Below are positions 34,891 to 42,548 of a stretch of 64,000 nt of DNA, piece after piece (within the stretch, counting starts at the first letter, position 1; each line of letters opens with the position of its first letter). The stretch covers positions 1 through 64,000 of the forward strand of contig JBFXAF010000003.1 of NCBI GenBank assembly GCA_050184585.1. The letters are read 5' to 3'. Below the pieces are notes generated by a model. It was given only the letters and a program-made list of their open reading frames with translations. It ran no database searches and was not told the DNA's origin. A program made the position numbers and the translations under genes. The stretch is from JBFXAF01 sp050184585. Its GTDB lineage: Bacteria > Pseudomonadota > Alphaproteobacteria > Rhizobiales > Rhizobiaceae.

Positions 34891-36261
34891 TCAGTACCGC
34901 TCGAAGCCGCGATGCAGTTCCCAGTCAGTGATGCGGCGGTCGTATTCGAACTGCTCCCAGCGCGCGGTATGCGCGTAGTGCTCGACCACCTCTTCTCCGA
35001 AAGCCTCCTTCATCATCTTCGACTTCGTGAAGAGGTCCGTCGCGTCGCGCAGGGTCTTCGGGATCTCCGGCAGCTTCCGCGCATGATAGACATCGCCCTC
35101 GAAGGGCTTGGCCAGTTCCAGCTTCTCGTCGATGCCGGCGAGTCCGGCGGCGATCAGCGACGCGAAGGCAAGGTAGGGGTTGAGATCGGCGCCGCCGATC
35201 CGGCACTCGATGCGGATGCCCTTGGTGCCCTCGCCGCAGAGGCGGAAGCTCGCGGTTCGATTGTCGCGGCTCCAGGCGATGCGGGTCGGCGCCCAGGTCG
35301 CCACCTGGAAGCGTTTGTAGGAGTTGATGTAGGGCGCCAGCGTCAGCGTGAACTGGCTGGCATATTTGAGCTGTCCCGCCACCCACGAGCGCATCAGCGG
35401 GGTCATGGAGTGCTCGGCCTTCCTGTCGAAGAAGAGCGGCGTCTTGCCGTCGGCGCTCCACAGCGAATTGTGGACGTGGCTCGAATTGCCGGCGAGCGAA
35501 TAATTGTACTTCGACATGAAGGTCAGCGACTTGCCGAGACCGGCCGCGATCTCCTTGCAGCCGTTCTTGAGGATCACATGCCGGTCCGCCATCTCCAGCG
35601 CCTCGGCATATCGGACGTTGATCTCCTCCTGCCCCGGTCCCGCCTCTCCCTTGGAGTTCTCGACCGGGATGCCGGCCCCTTCCGCGCCGTTGCGGATCGC
35701 CCGCATCACCGTCTCTTCCTGCGTGGTGATGCCGATGAGGTAGTCTCCGACATAAGGCGACGCGGTCGCGATGCCCTTCCAACCCTTGGCGCGCGCTGCG
35801 GCGTAGGGCTCGTCGAACAGGTAGAATTCCAGTTCGGAGGCCATGTAGGCCATCCAGCCCCGCTCCCTGAGCCGCTCGGTCTGGCGCTTCAGGATCGCCC
35901 GGGGCGAATGCGGCACGTCCTCGTGGCTGTGATGGTCGAGGAGATCGCACAGCACCAGCGCGGTCTTCTCGAGCCAGGGGATGTGGCGGAGCGTCGTCAG
36001 ATCGGGCCTGAAGACGAAATCGCCGTAGCCCTTCTCCCAGTTGGCCGCCTTGTAGCCGGGCACGACCTCCATATCGACGTCGACCGTCAGCAGGTAGTTG
36101 CAGCCATGGGTCTCGGCGTAGCCGGATTCGACGAAGTACTTCGCCAGGAAGCGCTTGCCGACCAGCCGTCCCTGCATGTCGGCCGCGCAGGCGAGCACCG
36201 TGTCGATTTCGCCCGCCGCGACCGCCTTCTTCAGCTGTTCGAATGTGAGGTTACCCGCCAT
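34891..36261 (-). CDS. Glutamine-synthetase-like gamma-glutamyl ligase (PuuA/GlnT group)
   Basis: The 456-residue protein has the GS fold: ASELEFYLFDE (metal Glu), GPGQEEINVRYAEALEMADR, SLAGNSSHVHNSLWS (metal His), APTRIAWSRDNRTASFRLCG (ATP/glutamate Arg) and GIRIECRIGGADLNPYLAFA. It lacks the usual adenylylation-site context of GlnA and is surrounded by catabolic dehydrogenases rather than ntr genes. It therefore most likely joins glutamate to an amine (gamma-glutamylation) as PuuA does for putrescine. The substrate is not known. Confidence 0.88.
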   Translation of the reverse strand: MAGNLTFEQLKKAVAAGEIDTVLACAADMQGRLVGKRFLAKYFVESGYAETHGCNYLLTVDVDMEVVPGYKAANWEKGYGDFVFRPDLTTLRHIPWLEKTALVLCDLLDHHSHEDVPHSPRAILKRQTERLRERGWMAYMASELEFYLFDEPYAAARAKGWKGIATASPYVGDYLIGITTQEETVMRAIRNGAEGAGIPVENSKGEAGPGQEEINVRYAEALEMADRHVILKNGCKEIAAGLGKSLTFMSKYNYSLAGNSSHVHNSLWSADGKTPLFFDRKAEHSMTPLMRSWVAGQLKYASQFTLTLAPYINSYKRFQVATWAPTRIAWSRDNRTASFRLCGEGTKGIRIECRIGGADLNPYLAFASLIAAGLAGIDEKLELAKPFEGDVYHARKLPEIPKTLRDATDLFTKSKMMKEAFGEEVVEHYAHTARWEQFEYDRRITDWELHRGFERY

Positions 36262-36352
36262 GTAGGTCTCCGCCGGCTGGGCCGGACTTCCTCGTTGCCG
36301 TCAGATCGCGGTCCGGCTGTCGGGCAGCCGGACCGCCTTGCCATCCTGCGCG

Positions 36353-37417
36353 TCAGCCGTAGCGGTAGGGCCGCCCGGCCTTCACCATGTCCGTGTTGTA
36401 CTTCTTGATGATCTCGACGACCTTGGCGCTGCGCGGGCTCCGGCCCGCGATCTGGTCCCAGAAAACCACCGCCTCGTCCTCGACCTGCTTCCACTCGGCG
36501 TCCGGAATGGTGGTCAGTTCGAGCTTGCCGGTGTTGCGGAAATTGGCCTCGCCCGCCCAGTACCAGTGCTGGCGATAGTAGTGCGAGGTGTCGATCATCA
36601 TCCGGTAGAGCTGCTGCAGGTGCGGCGGGACCTCGTTCCACTTCGACGTGTTGACGAAGTAGGAGCCCGCCCACGCGCCCGACAGCGGGTTGGTCAGGTA
36701 GAACTTGAGCGCGTCCGCCCAGCCCACCGTATGCAACTCGGTGATGCCGCACCAGCAGATGCCGTCGAGTTCGCCGGTCTGCAGGGCCGGCTGGACGTCC
36801 TCGTAGGGCAGGGACACGGGAACCACGCCCCACTTCGACAGGAACTGCCCTGCCGTCGGGAAGGTGTAGACGCGCAGGCCCTGCAGGTCGGCGAGCGACT
36901 TGATCGGCTTGGTCGTGCCGAAATTGCAGGGGTCCCAGGCGCCGGTCGACAGCCATGTCACTTCGGGGATCTCGGCATAGGCCTCCTCCCAGATCTCCTT
37001 GAGGCCGTGCCAGTGCCAGAGCGCCGGCACGTCGAGCGAGTAGCGCGACGCCAGCGGGAAGTAGGCGCCGAACACCTTGACGTCGACGGGCGCCGCCGCG
37101 GAATCGTCGTCGCTCTGCGCGGCGTCGATCGTGCCGGACTGCACCGCGCGGAAGAGTTCGCCATGCGGCACGAGCTGGTCGGCGGTGTAGAGCTCGATCT
37201 CCATCTGGCCGTTGGCCGCGACGTTGAACCAGTCGATGGCGTTCTTCACGACATGGTCGGCCAGCGCCGGACCGGCATAGGTCTGGAGCCGCCATTTGAT
37301 CGGGCTCTGGGCCTTCACGTATGGCATCGCCAGTGTCGTGGCGCCGACGGCGCCCGCGGTGGTCAGGCCGGCCTTGCGCAAGAATGCGCGTTTGCTGATC
37401 AGTTTGCTCTCAGTCAT
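36353..37417 (-). CDS. TRAP transporter substrate-binding protein (DctP family)
   Basis: The 354-residue periplasmic protein has a Tat-like N-terminus (SKRAFLRKAGLTTAG, then ATTLAMPYVKA). The mature part has the DctP pattern: KWRLQTYAGPALADHVVKNA, the segment DLQGLRVYTFPTAGQFL around the carboxylate-binding arginine (Arg in GLRVY), and DGICWCGITELHTVG. It lies between the TRAP membrane genes and the GS-like gene, with about 90-base spacers on both sides. TRAP binders usually take organic acids, though members for amino-alcohol-like and taurine-like ligands exist. Confidence 0.9.
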   Translation of the reverse strand: MTESKLISKRAFLRKAGLTTAGAVGATTLAMPYVKAQSPIKWRLQTYAGPALADHVVKNAIDWFNVAANGQMEIELYTADQLVPHGELFRAVQSGTIDAAQSDDDSAAAPVDVKVFGAYFPLASRYSLDVPALWHWHGLKEIWEEAYAEIPEVTWLSTGAWDPCNFGTTKPIKSLADLQGLRVYTFPTAGQFLSKWGVVPVSLPYEDVQPALQTGELDGICWCGITELHTVGWADALKFYLTNPLSGAWAGSYFVNTSKWNEVPPHLQQLYRMMIDTSHYYRQHWYWAGEANFRNTGKLELTTIPDAEWKQVEDEAVVFWDQIAGRSPRSAKVVEIIKKYNTDMVKAGRPYRYG

Positions 37418-37510
37418 CGTTCCGGTTCTCCTCTTTCCCAACTTGAGACGTTCGGTTCGGTACAGGGAAGTTGTCCTTCCTCTCGTTCGGGTTCGTTCGG
37501 CAGGCGGCCC

Positions 37511-38836
37511 CTATCTCCCCCGATAGAGGTCGGGCAGCCAGAGCGCGACCTGCGGGTAGATCATCAGGATTACGATCGTCAGCACCATGAGCAGGAAGAA
37601 CGGCACGATCGACCGATAGATGTCCACCAGCGTGATCTCGGGCGGCGCCATGGCGCGCATCAGGAACAGGTTATAGCCGAAGGGCGGCGTGATGTACGCG
37701 ATCTGGCAGGTGATCGTGTAGAGGATGCCGAACCAGATCGGATTGAAGCCGAGGCTCATGACCAGCGGAATGTAGAGGGGTGCGACGATCACCAGCATGG
37801 CGGTATCGTCGAGGAACATGCCCATGACGACAAAGGAGAGCAGCATCAGGATCAGGATGGTCCAGGGGCTGAAGTCCCAGGTGTCGAGCATCAGGGTCCT
37901 CACCGCCTTGACCGCGCCCAGCCCGTCATAGACCGAACTGAAGCAGAGCGCGCCGAGGATGATCCACAGGAACATGGCGCTGATCGCCAGCGTGTTGCGC
38001 GTAGAATCCTCCAGCACCTTCCTGTTGAAGTTGCCGCCCCACCAGGCGGCGAGCGTCGCCAGTCCGGCGCCCACAGCCGAGCTTTCGACGAGGCTGGTGG
38101 TGCCCGTCAGGAACAGGGTCATCATCACCGCGAAGATCGCGAGCGGCAGAAGGCCCGCGCGCAGCAGGTCGAACTTCTCGCTCCATGTGATCTGCCGGCG
38201 CTCCTCCTCCGGCAATGCCGGGCCGATTTCGGGCTGGACGAGGCAGCGGACGAAGACATAGACCGCGAAGAGCACCGCCATCAGCAGGCCCGGACCGATG
38301 CCGGCGAGCCAGAGGTCGATCACCGGTTGCCTGGCGATCATCGCGTACAGGACCAGCACGACGGACGGCGGGATGAGGATGCCCAGCGACGAGCCTGCCT
38401 GGACGACGCCCGTCACCATGACCTTGTCGTAGCCGTGCCGCAGCAGCTGCGGCAACGCGATGGTCGCCCCGATCGCCATGCCGGCGACGGAGAGTCCGTT
38501 CAGCGCCGCGATCAGCACCATCAGTCCGATCGTGCCAAGAGCCAGCCCGCCGCGAACCGGTCCGAACCAGACGTGGAACAGACGATAGAGGTTGTTGGCG
38601 ATGCCGGATTCCGAGAGCATGAAGCCCATGAAGACGAAGAAGGGCACGGTGATCAGGGGGTACCAGTTCAGCACCTGGAAGGAGGCGTTGAACGGCATCT
38701 CGAACGAGCCCTGCCCCCAAAGCCAGAGCGCCGCGGCCGATCCGACGAAGCCGATCACGCCGAACACCCGCTGCCCCGTGAACAGCAGGACCATCATGGT
38801 GCCGAACATGAAGAGCGTGATGAGTTCCGAGCTCAT
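37511..38836 (-). CDS. TRAP transporter large permease (DctM family)
   Basis: The 441-residue membrane protein has about 12 predicted helices (for example LIAALNGLSVAGMAIGATIA and GSSLGILIPPSVVLVLYAM) and conserved GMFLDDTAMLVIVAPLY and ITPPFGYNLFLM stretches. It forms the Na+-coupled transport channel with the small subunit. Its ATG overlaps the small-subunit stop by 4 bases (ATGA). The longer open frame to 39391 is an artefact. Confidence 0.94.
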   Translation of the reverse strand: MSSELITLFMFGTMMVLLFTGQRVFGVIGFVGSAAALWLWGQGSFEMPFNASFQVLNWYPLITVPFFVFMGFMLSESGIANNLYRLFHVWFGPVRGGLALGTIGLMVLIAALNGLSVAGMAIGATIALPQLLRHGYDKVMVTGVVQAGSSLGILIPPSVVLVLYAMIARQPVIDLWLAGIGPGLLMAVLFAVYVFVRCLVQPEIGPALPEEERRQITWSEKFDLLRAGLLPLAIFAVMMTLFLTGTTSLVESSAVGAGLATLAAWWGGNFNRKVLEDSTRNTLAISAMFLWIILGALCFSSVYDGLGAVKAVRTLMLDTWDFSPWTILILMLLSFVVMGMFLDDTAMLVIVAPLYIPLVMSLGFNPIWFGILYTITCQIAYITPPFGYNLFLMRAMAPPEITLVDIYRSIVPFFLLMVLTIVILMIYPQVALWLPDLYRGR

Positions 38837-39345
38837 TCGATCGGCTTGCCGCGCGCGATCGCGAGGTCCCTGAAGAAGGTGGCGATGCACTGGAGGAGCA
38901 TCAGGAACACGCCGAAGGTCATGATGCTCTTGATCGGCCAGAGCACCGGCGACCAGGCCGAGTAGTTCACCTGGCCATAGGTGATGGCGTAGCGGGTGCT
39001 CGAGATCCCGCCGCCGAGAAGGATGACCAGATAGAAGATGACGAACAGGATCGTGAACGCGTCGGTGACGGCGCGCTTGCGAGCGGAGAGCCGGTCGTAG
39101 AACAGATCCATCCGTACATGCCCCCCAAGCTGGAGCACGTAGGCGCCGCCTAGCAGGTAGTATGCCGACAGCATGAACTGCGACATTTCCAGGACCCAGT
39201 TGATAGGCACGCCGAAGAAGACACGGGACATCGTGGAATAGAGAAGGATCGCGCCCATGACGAACAGCAGGTACATCGCGAAACGACCGACGGCGCGGTT
39301 CCCCGCATCGACATATCGGACGAACGCGATCACGGCCGGTGGCAC
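38833..39345 (-). CDS. TRAP transporter small permease (DctQ family)
   Basis: The 170-residue protein has four predicted helices and the DctQ hallmark INWVLEMSQFMLSAYYLLGG followed by HVRMDLFYDRLSARKR. GTG at 39345 with GGAGGAG just upstream is the best start; the longer frame overlaps the hydrolase gene on the same strand. It lies 11 bases after that hydrolase gene, so it is in the same transcript. Confidence 0.88.
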   Translation of the reverse strand: MPPAVIAFVRYVDAGNRAVGRFAMYLLFVMGAILLYSTMSRVFFGVPINWVLEMSQFMLSAYYLLGGAYVLQLGGHVRMDLFYDRLSARKRAVTDAFTILFVIFYLVILLGGGISSTRYAITYGQVNYSAWSPVLWPIKSIMTFGVFLMLLQCIATFFRDLAIARGKPIE

Positions 39346-39356
39346 CTGATCTCCTC

Positions 39357-40178
39357 CTAGCCCGCGGTCCCGGCCCGATGGACCGAACCATTGCCGGGAC
39401 GGGAACGCGTATCGTCCCACGATATCCCGATCCCGGAAAGCGCTACCCCGAGCAGCCTGGCCCATTCGGCCTGTCTCTCGGCGACGGCAATCTGATCGTT
39501 GCGTATCTCGACCATCGCGCATGGAAGGCCACGGGAGCGCGCATGGCGGGTGAGCGTGAAATAGACCCGGTCCGCCGGCGAATAGGGCTCGTTGCGACCG
39601 ACCTCCAGGTCACCCAGCGCCTCGAGAGCCGCAATCAGCGGGTCGGCGATGCGCCGGTCATCGTCATGGATGACGCCAACCTGCCAGGGGCGCGCAATGC
39701 CGCGATAGACCGGGGTGAAAGAGTGGATCGACACCAGTCTCGTCTCCCGGCCCGCATGCAGCCGTCGATCGACGACGCCCGCCACCGCCGCGTGAAAGGG
39801 GTCGTAGGATAGCCGGATACGCTCGGCGCGCTGGGCGTGCGTGAGAGCGCGGTTTCCGGGAATGCCGGTCGTCTCGCTCGTCTCCGCGATCAGGTCGTGC
39901 GCCTCGAGCGGGCGATTGCAGTCGATGACCAGACGGGACACGCATGACTGGACGAGCGCGGCGTCGAGATGCGCCGACAGGCCTTCCGAGACGCCGAGCG
40001 CTCCCGGATCCCAGGCGATGTGCCGCAGGAGTGCTTCGTCCGGGAGACCGAGCGTCCCCAATTGCGGCGGGATGAAGTTGGAGGCGTGATCGCAGACGAT
40101 GACATAGGGCGAGAGCCCCGCCTCGTTGGTGACGCGCACTGCTTCGGAGCCCGCGGAAGCGGGACGAGCACCACCCAT
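39357..40178 (-). CDS. N-formylglutamate amidohydrolase family protein (HutG-like)
   Basis: The 273-residue zinc-dependent hydrolase of the FGase fold has VIVCDHASNFIPP (metal His), IAWDPGALGVSE, LVIDCNRP and VSIHSFTPVYRG. The classical reaction releases formate from N-formyl-L-glutamate in histidine breakdown, but no hut genes are here. Being first in a cluster with a gamma-glutamyl ligase, it may instead split a gamma-glutamyl or similar amide and return glutamate. A perfect inverted repeat sits 21 bases before its ATG, and it is divergent from an RpiR-type regulator. Confidence 0.86.
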   Translation of the reverse strand: MGGARPASAGSEAVRVTNEAGLSPYVIVCDHASNFIPPQLGTLGLPDEALLRHIAWDPGALGVSEGLSAHLDAALVQSCVSRLVIDCNRPLEAHDLIAETSETTGIPGNRALTHAQRAERIRLSYDPFHAAVAGVVDRRLHAGRETRLVSIHSFTPVYRGIARPWQVGVIHDDDRRIADPLIAALEALGDLEVGRNEPYSPADRVYFTLTRHARSRGLPCAMVEIRNDQIAVAERQAEWARLLGVALSGIGISWDDTRSRPGNGSVHRAGTAG

Positions 40179-40197
40179 TCGCCTTCCCCTGCCGCGC

Positions 40198-40213
40198 TGT
40201 AACTTTTGTTACG
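40198..40213. promoter_or_regulatory. Putative operator palindrome for the RpiR-type regulator
   Basis: TGTAACTTTTGTTACG contains GTAAC and GTTAC as perfect inverted arms around TTTT. It resembles the TGTAAyTwwnTTACA consensus known for HexR, another RpiR-family protein. It lies in the divergent region, 21 bases from the hydrolase start and about 132 bases from the regulator start, a good place to control both directions. Confidence 0.6.
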
Positions 40214-40344
40214 TGGTTTCGCCAATTGCGCGCGTTCGGACGATTTCATACACTTCGCCGACCATTGTCAACGTCCCTGTGTGCACCGCACAATCGCGTG
40301 GGTCACCGGGCCGGCGGCGATGACGGCGAGACGGCGGGGCGACC

Positions 40345-41163
40345 ATGGCGACGAGCATGGTGGAGAGGATCGGCGAGCGCATCGACGCGATGCCGTCGGG
40401 AGAACGACGCGCCGCGCACGCCCTGATGGCCGACTACCCGATGGCGGGGCTGCGGACCGTCGCGGAATTCTCCGGTCGCGCAGGCGTGAGCGGCCCGACG
40501 ATCCTGCGTTTCGTCTCGCGGCTCGGCTTCCAGGGCTATGCCGAGTTCCAGGCGGCGCTAAAGGAAGAACTCGCAGCGCGCCTTCAATCGCCGATGCTGC
40601 GATCGGTCACGTCTCCGGCGGCTGGCGCGCATCCGGCCGTCGATGCCACGCTCGACAACATCCGCGAGACCTTCAGCCACATATCCGATCGCCAGATCGC
40701 CGACATCGGCGGATTGCTGGCGGACCCGCGCCACGCACTGCATCTCCTGGGCGGCCGCTTTACCGATCCGGTGGCGCGCTACATGGCCGCACACCTCACC
40801 ATCGTGCGGCCGAAAGTATTCCATCTCGCTGGCCAGGAGAGCAACTGGCGCGACCGGCTGCTCGACATCGCAAGACACGACGTTCTGATCGTCCTCGACA
40901 TCAGGCGGTATCAGGAAAGTCTCCTGAACTTCGCCGAAAAGGCCCGCGCCCGCGGCGCGAGGATCGTGCTCATCACCGATCAGTGGCTCTCGCCGATCGC
41001 GCGGGTGGCCACGCAGGTGATCGCCTGCCGCACGGCGGTGCCTTCTCCCTGGGATTCTTCGGCGTCGCTCTTCGTGGTCGTCGAGACGCTCGTCGGGGAG
41101 GCGACGCGGCGCGCGGGCGATGCCGGGGCGAGACGCATCCGCGACCTGGAGGACCTGCGCTGA
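40345..41163 (+). CDS. MurR/RpiR family transcriptional regulator
   Basis: The 272-residue protein has an N-terminal RpiR helix-turn-helix domain (about 1-80; FSGRAGVSGPTILRFVSRLG) and a C-terminal SIS domain (about 115-255). The SIS domain includes LHLLGGRFTDPVARYMAAHL and the loop ARGARIVLITDQWLSPIARV. SIS domains bind phosphosugars in most members, but regulators of amine and amino-acid catabolic clusters in rhizobia also belong here. It is divergent from the hydrolase-TRAP-GS cluster and is the likely regulator of that cluster. The ligand is unknown. Confidence 0.9.
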   Translation: MATSMVERIGERIDAMPSGERRAAHALMADYPMAGLRTVAEFSGRAGVSGPTILRFVSRLGFQGYAEFQAALKEELAARLQSPMLRSVTSPAAGAHPAVDATLDNIRETFSHISDRQIADIGGLLADPRHALHLLGGRFTDPVARYMAAHLTIVRPKVFHLAGQESNWRDRLLDIARHDVLIVLDIRRYQESLLNFAEKARARGARIVLITDQWLSPIARVATQVIACRTAVPSPWDSSASLFVVVETLVGEATRRAGDAGARRIRDLEDLR

Positions 41164-41356
41164 ATGGCTGTTTACCCAGCCGATCACTTCCCTGTCAGGT
41201 TACCGAAATTTCATGATAAAGCTGCTGCACTGCGGTCGGAGAAAGGCCATAAAGACCGCGAAGGGATATCCGATGGTTCGTGTGCAGCCCCCGCGCACGC
41301 TCCGGCTGCGCGGCAAAACCCCGCTCCCGGAACGATCGTCGCTCACGGAGCACTGA

Positions 41357-42535
41357 ATGTCCGCCTGGAAACAGATCGTCTTTGCGCTTGTCGTCGTAGC
41401 GGTCGCCTGCGTCGCCTGGGTCAGGTTCTTCCCCGGCTCGGGCGAGCTTCTGTCGCGCTGGGGCGTCGAATGGGTCGCCGAGGCGATCGGCGCACCGCAG
41501 GAGATTGCTGCGCGGCCGGATGGCGGGAGCGGTCACGGCGGATCGGGCGGCGGCGGGCCGGTCTCCGGCGTCGTCACCGAGGCGGTGAGCGTCGCCACCA
41601 TCAACGACAACCTGTCCGCCATTGGAACGGGCCGAGCGAACAGCTCGGTGACGGTGACGCCCTACTCGTCGGGCCGCATCACCGAGATCCTCGTCGCTTC
41701 CGGCGATCGGATCGCCTCGGGCGAGGTCCTGGTTAGGCTCGATTCGGACGCCGAAGAGATCGTCGTGGACCGCGCGCGCATCGCCGTCGATGACGCGCAG
41801 GCCCGACTCGACCGCATCAATGCGCTGCGCACGACCAACACCGCCACCGCCGTGCAGGTGACAGACGCGGAAGTGGCGCTCGGAAACGCAAAGCTTGCCC
41901 TGCGTGACGCCGAACTGGCGTTGGAGCGTCGTTCGATCGTCGCGCCAATCGCCGGCATCGTCGGCATCCTCCCCGTCGAGATCGGTGGTCGCGTCACCTC
42001 CGACACGGCCATCGTCACCATCGACGACCGGTCCAGCATCATCGTCGACTTCTGGGTGCCCGAGCGCTACGCCAGCGCGGTCGAGGTCGGCATGCCGCTC
42101 ACGGCGTTTCCGATCGGCCGTCCGAGCGACGAGTTCGACGGTTCCGTCAGCGCCGTGGACAACCGGCTCGACGCCGCGACGCGGACCCTGCTCGTGCGCG
42201 CCCGCATCGAAAACAGTCGCGACACGCTTCGCGCGGGCATGTCGTTCAAGGTCAGCATGCGATTCCCCGGAGACACCTACCCCGCGGTCAGTCCCCTCGC
42301 CATACAGTGGGGCACGGACGGTTCGTTCGTCTGGTCGGTTGTCGATGGACGCGCCCAACGCACCATGGTGCGCATCGTCCAGCGGAACACCGAGAGCGTG
42401 CTCGTGGAAGCGCCGATCGCGCCCGGCGACCTCGTCGTAACCGAGGGTGTGCACGCGGTTCGCGAAGGCGTCGAGATCCTGATCGCCGAGGGCGCGAACG
42501 GCCGCAGGGCCGAAGCCTCGCCCAGCGGGTCGTGA
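41357..42535 (+). CDS. RND efflux periplasmic adaptor (membrane-fusion protein)
   Basis: The 392-residue protein has an N-terminal membrane anchor (QIVFALVVVAVACVAWVRFF), a Gly-rich linker (about 55-68) and the barrel-sandwich/lipoyl halves (SSGRITEILVASGDRIASGE and SIVAPIAGIVGILPVEIG). A short alpha-hairpin (about 130-190) and beta-barrel domains follow. It bridges the inner-membrane RND pump to an outer-membrane channel; no TolC-type gene is in the window. The pump gene begins 13 bases later. There is a 193-base gap after the RpiR gene, with no obvious control element except a GAAATTTC palindrome at 41205-41212. Confidence 0.92.
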   Translation: MSAWKQIVFALVVVAVACVAWVRFFPGSGELLSRWGVEWVAEAIGAPQEIAARPDGGSGHGGSGGGGPVSGVVTEAVSVATINDNLSAIGTGRANSSVTVTPYSSGRITEILVASGDRIASGEVLVRLDSDAEEIVVDRARIAVDDAQARLDRINALRTTNTATAVQVTDAEVALGNAKLALRDAELALERRSIVAPIAGIVGILPVEIGGRVTSDTAIVTIDDRSSIIVDFWVPERYASAVEVGMPLTAFPIGRPSDEFDGSVSAVDNRLDAATRTLLVRARIENSRDTLRAGMSFKVSMRFPGDTYPAVSPLAIQWGTDGSFVWSVVDGRAQRTMVRIVQRNTESVLVEAPIAPGDLVVTEGVHAVREGVEILIAEGANGRRAEASPSGS

Positions 42536-42548
42536 GCGGCCGAAGCCG

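Noticed and set aside
41210..41356. A possible 48-residue ORF just before the RND adaptor, ending at its ATG
   Set aside because: It is basic and shows no ribosome site or conserved pattern. It overlaps the expected promoter region of the adaptor gene.
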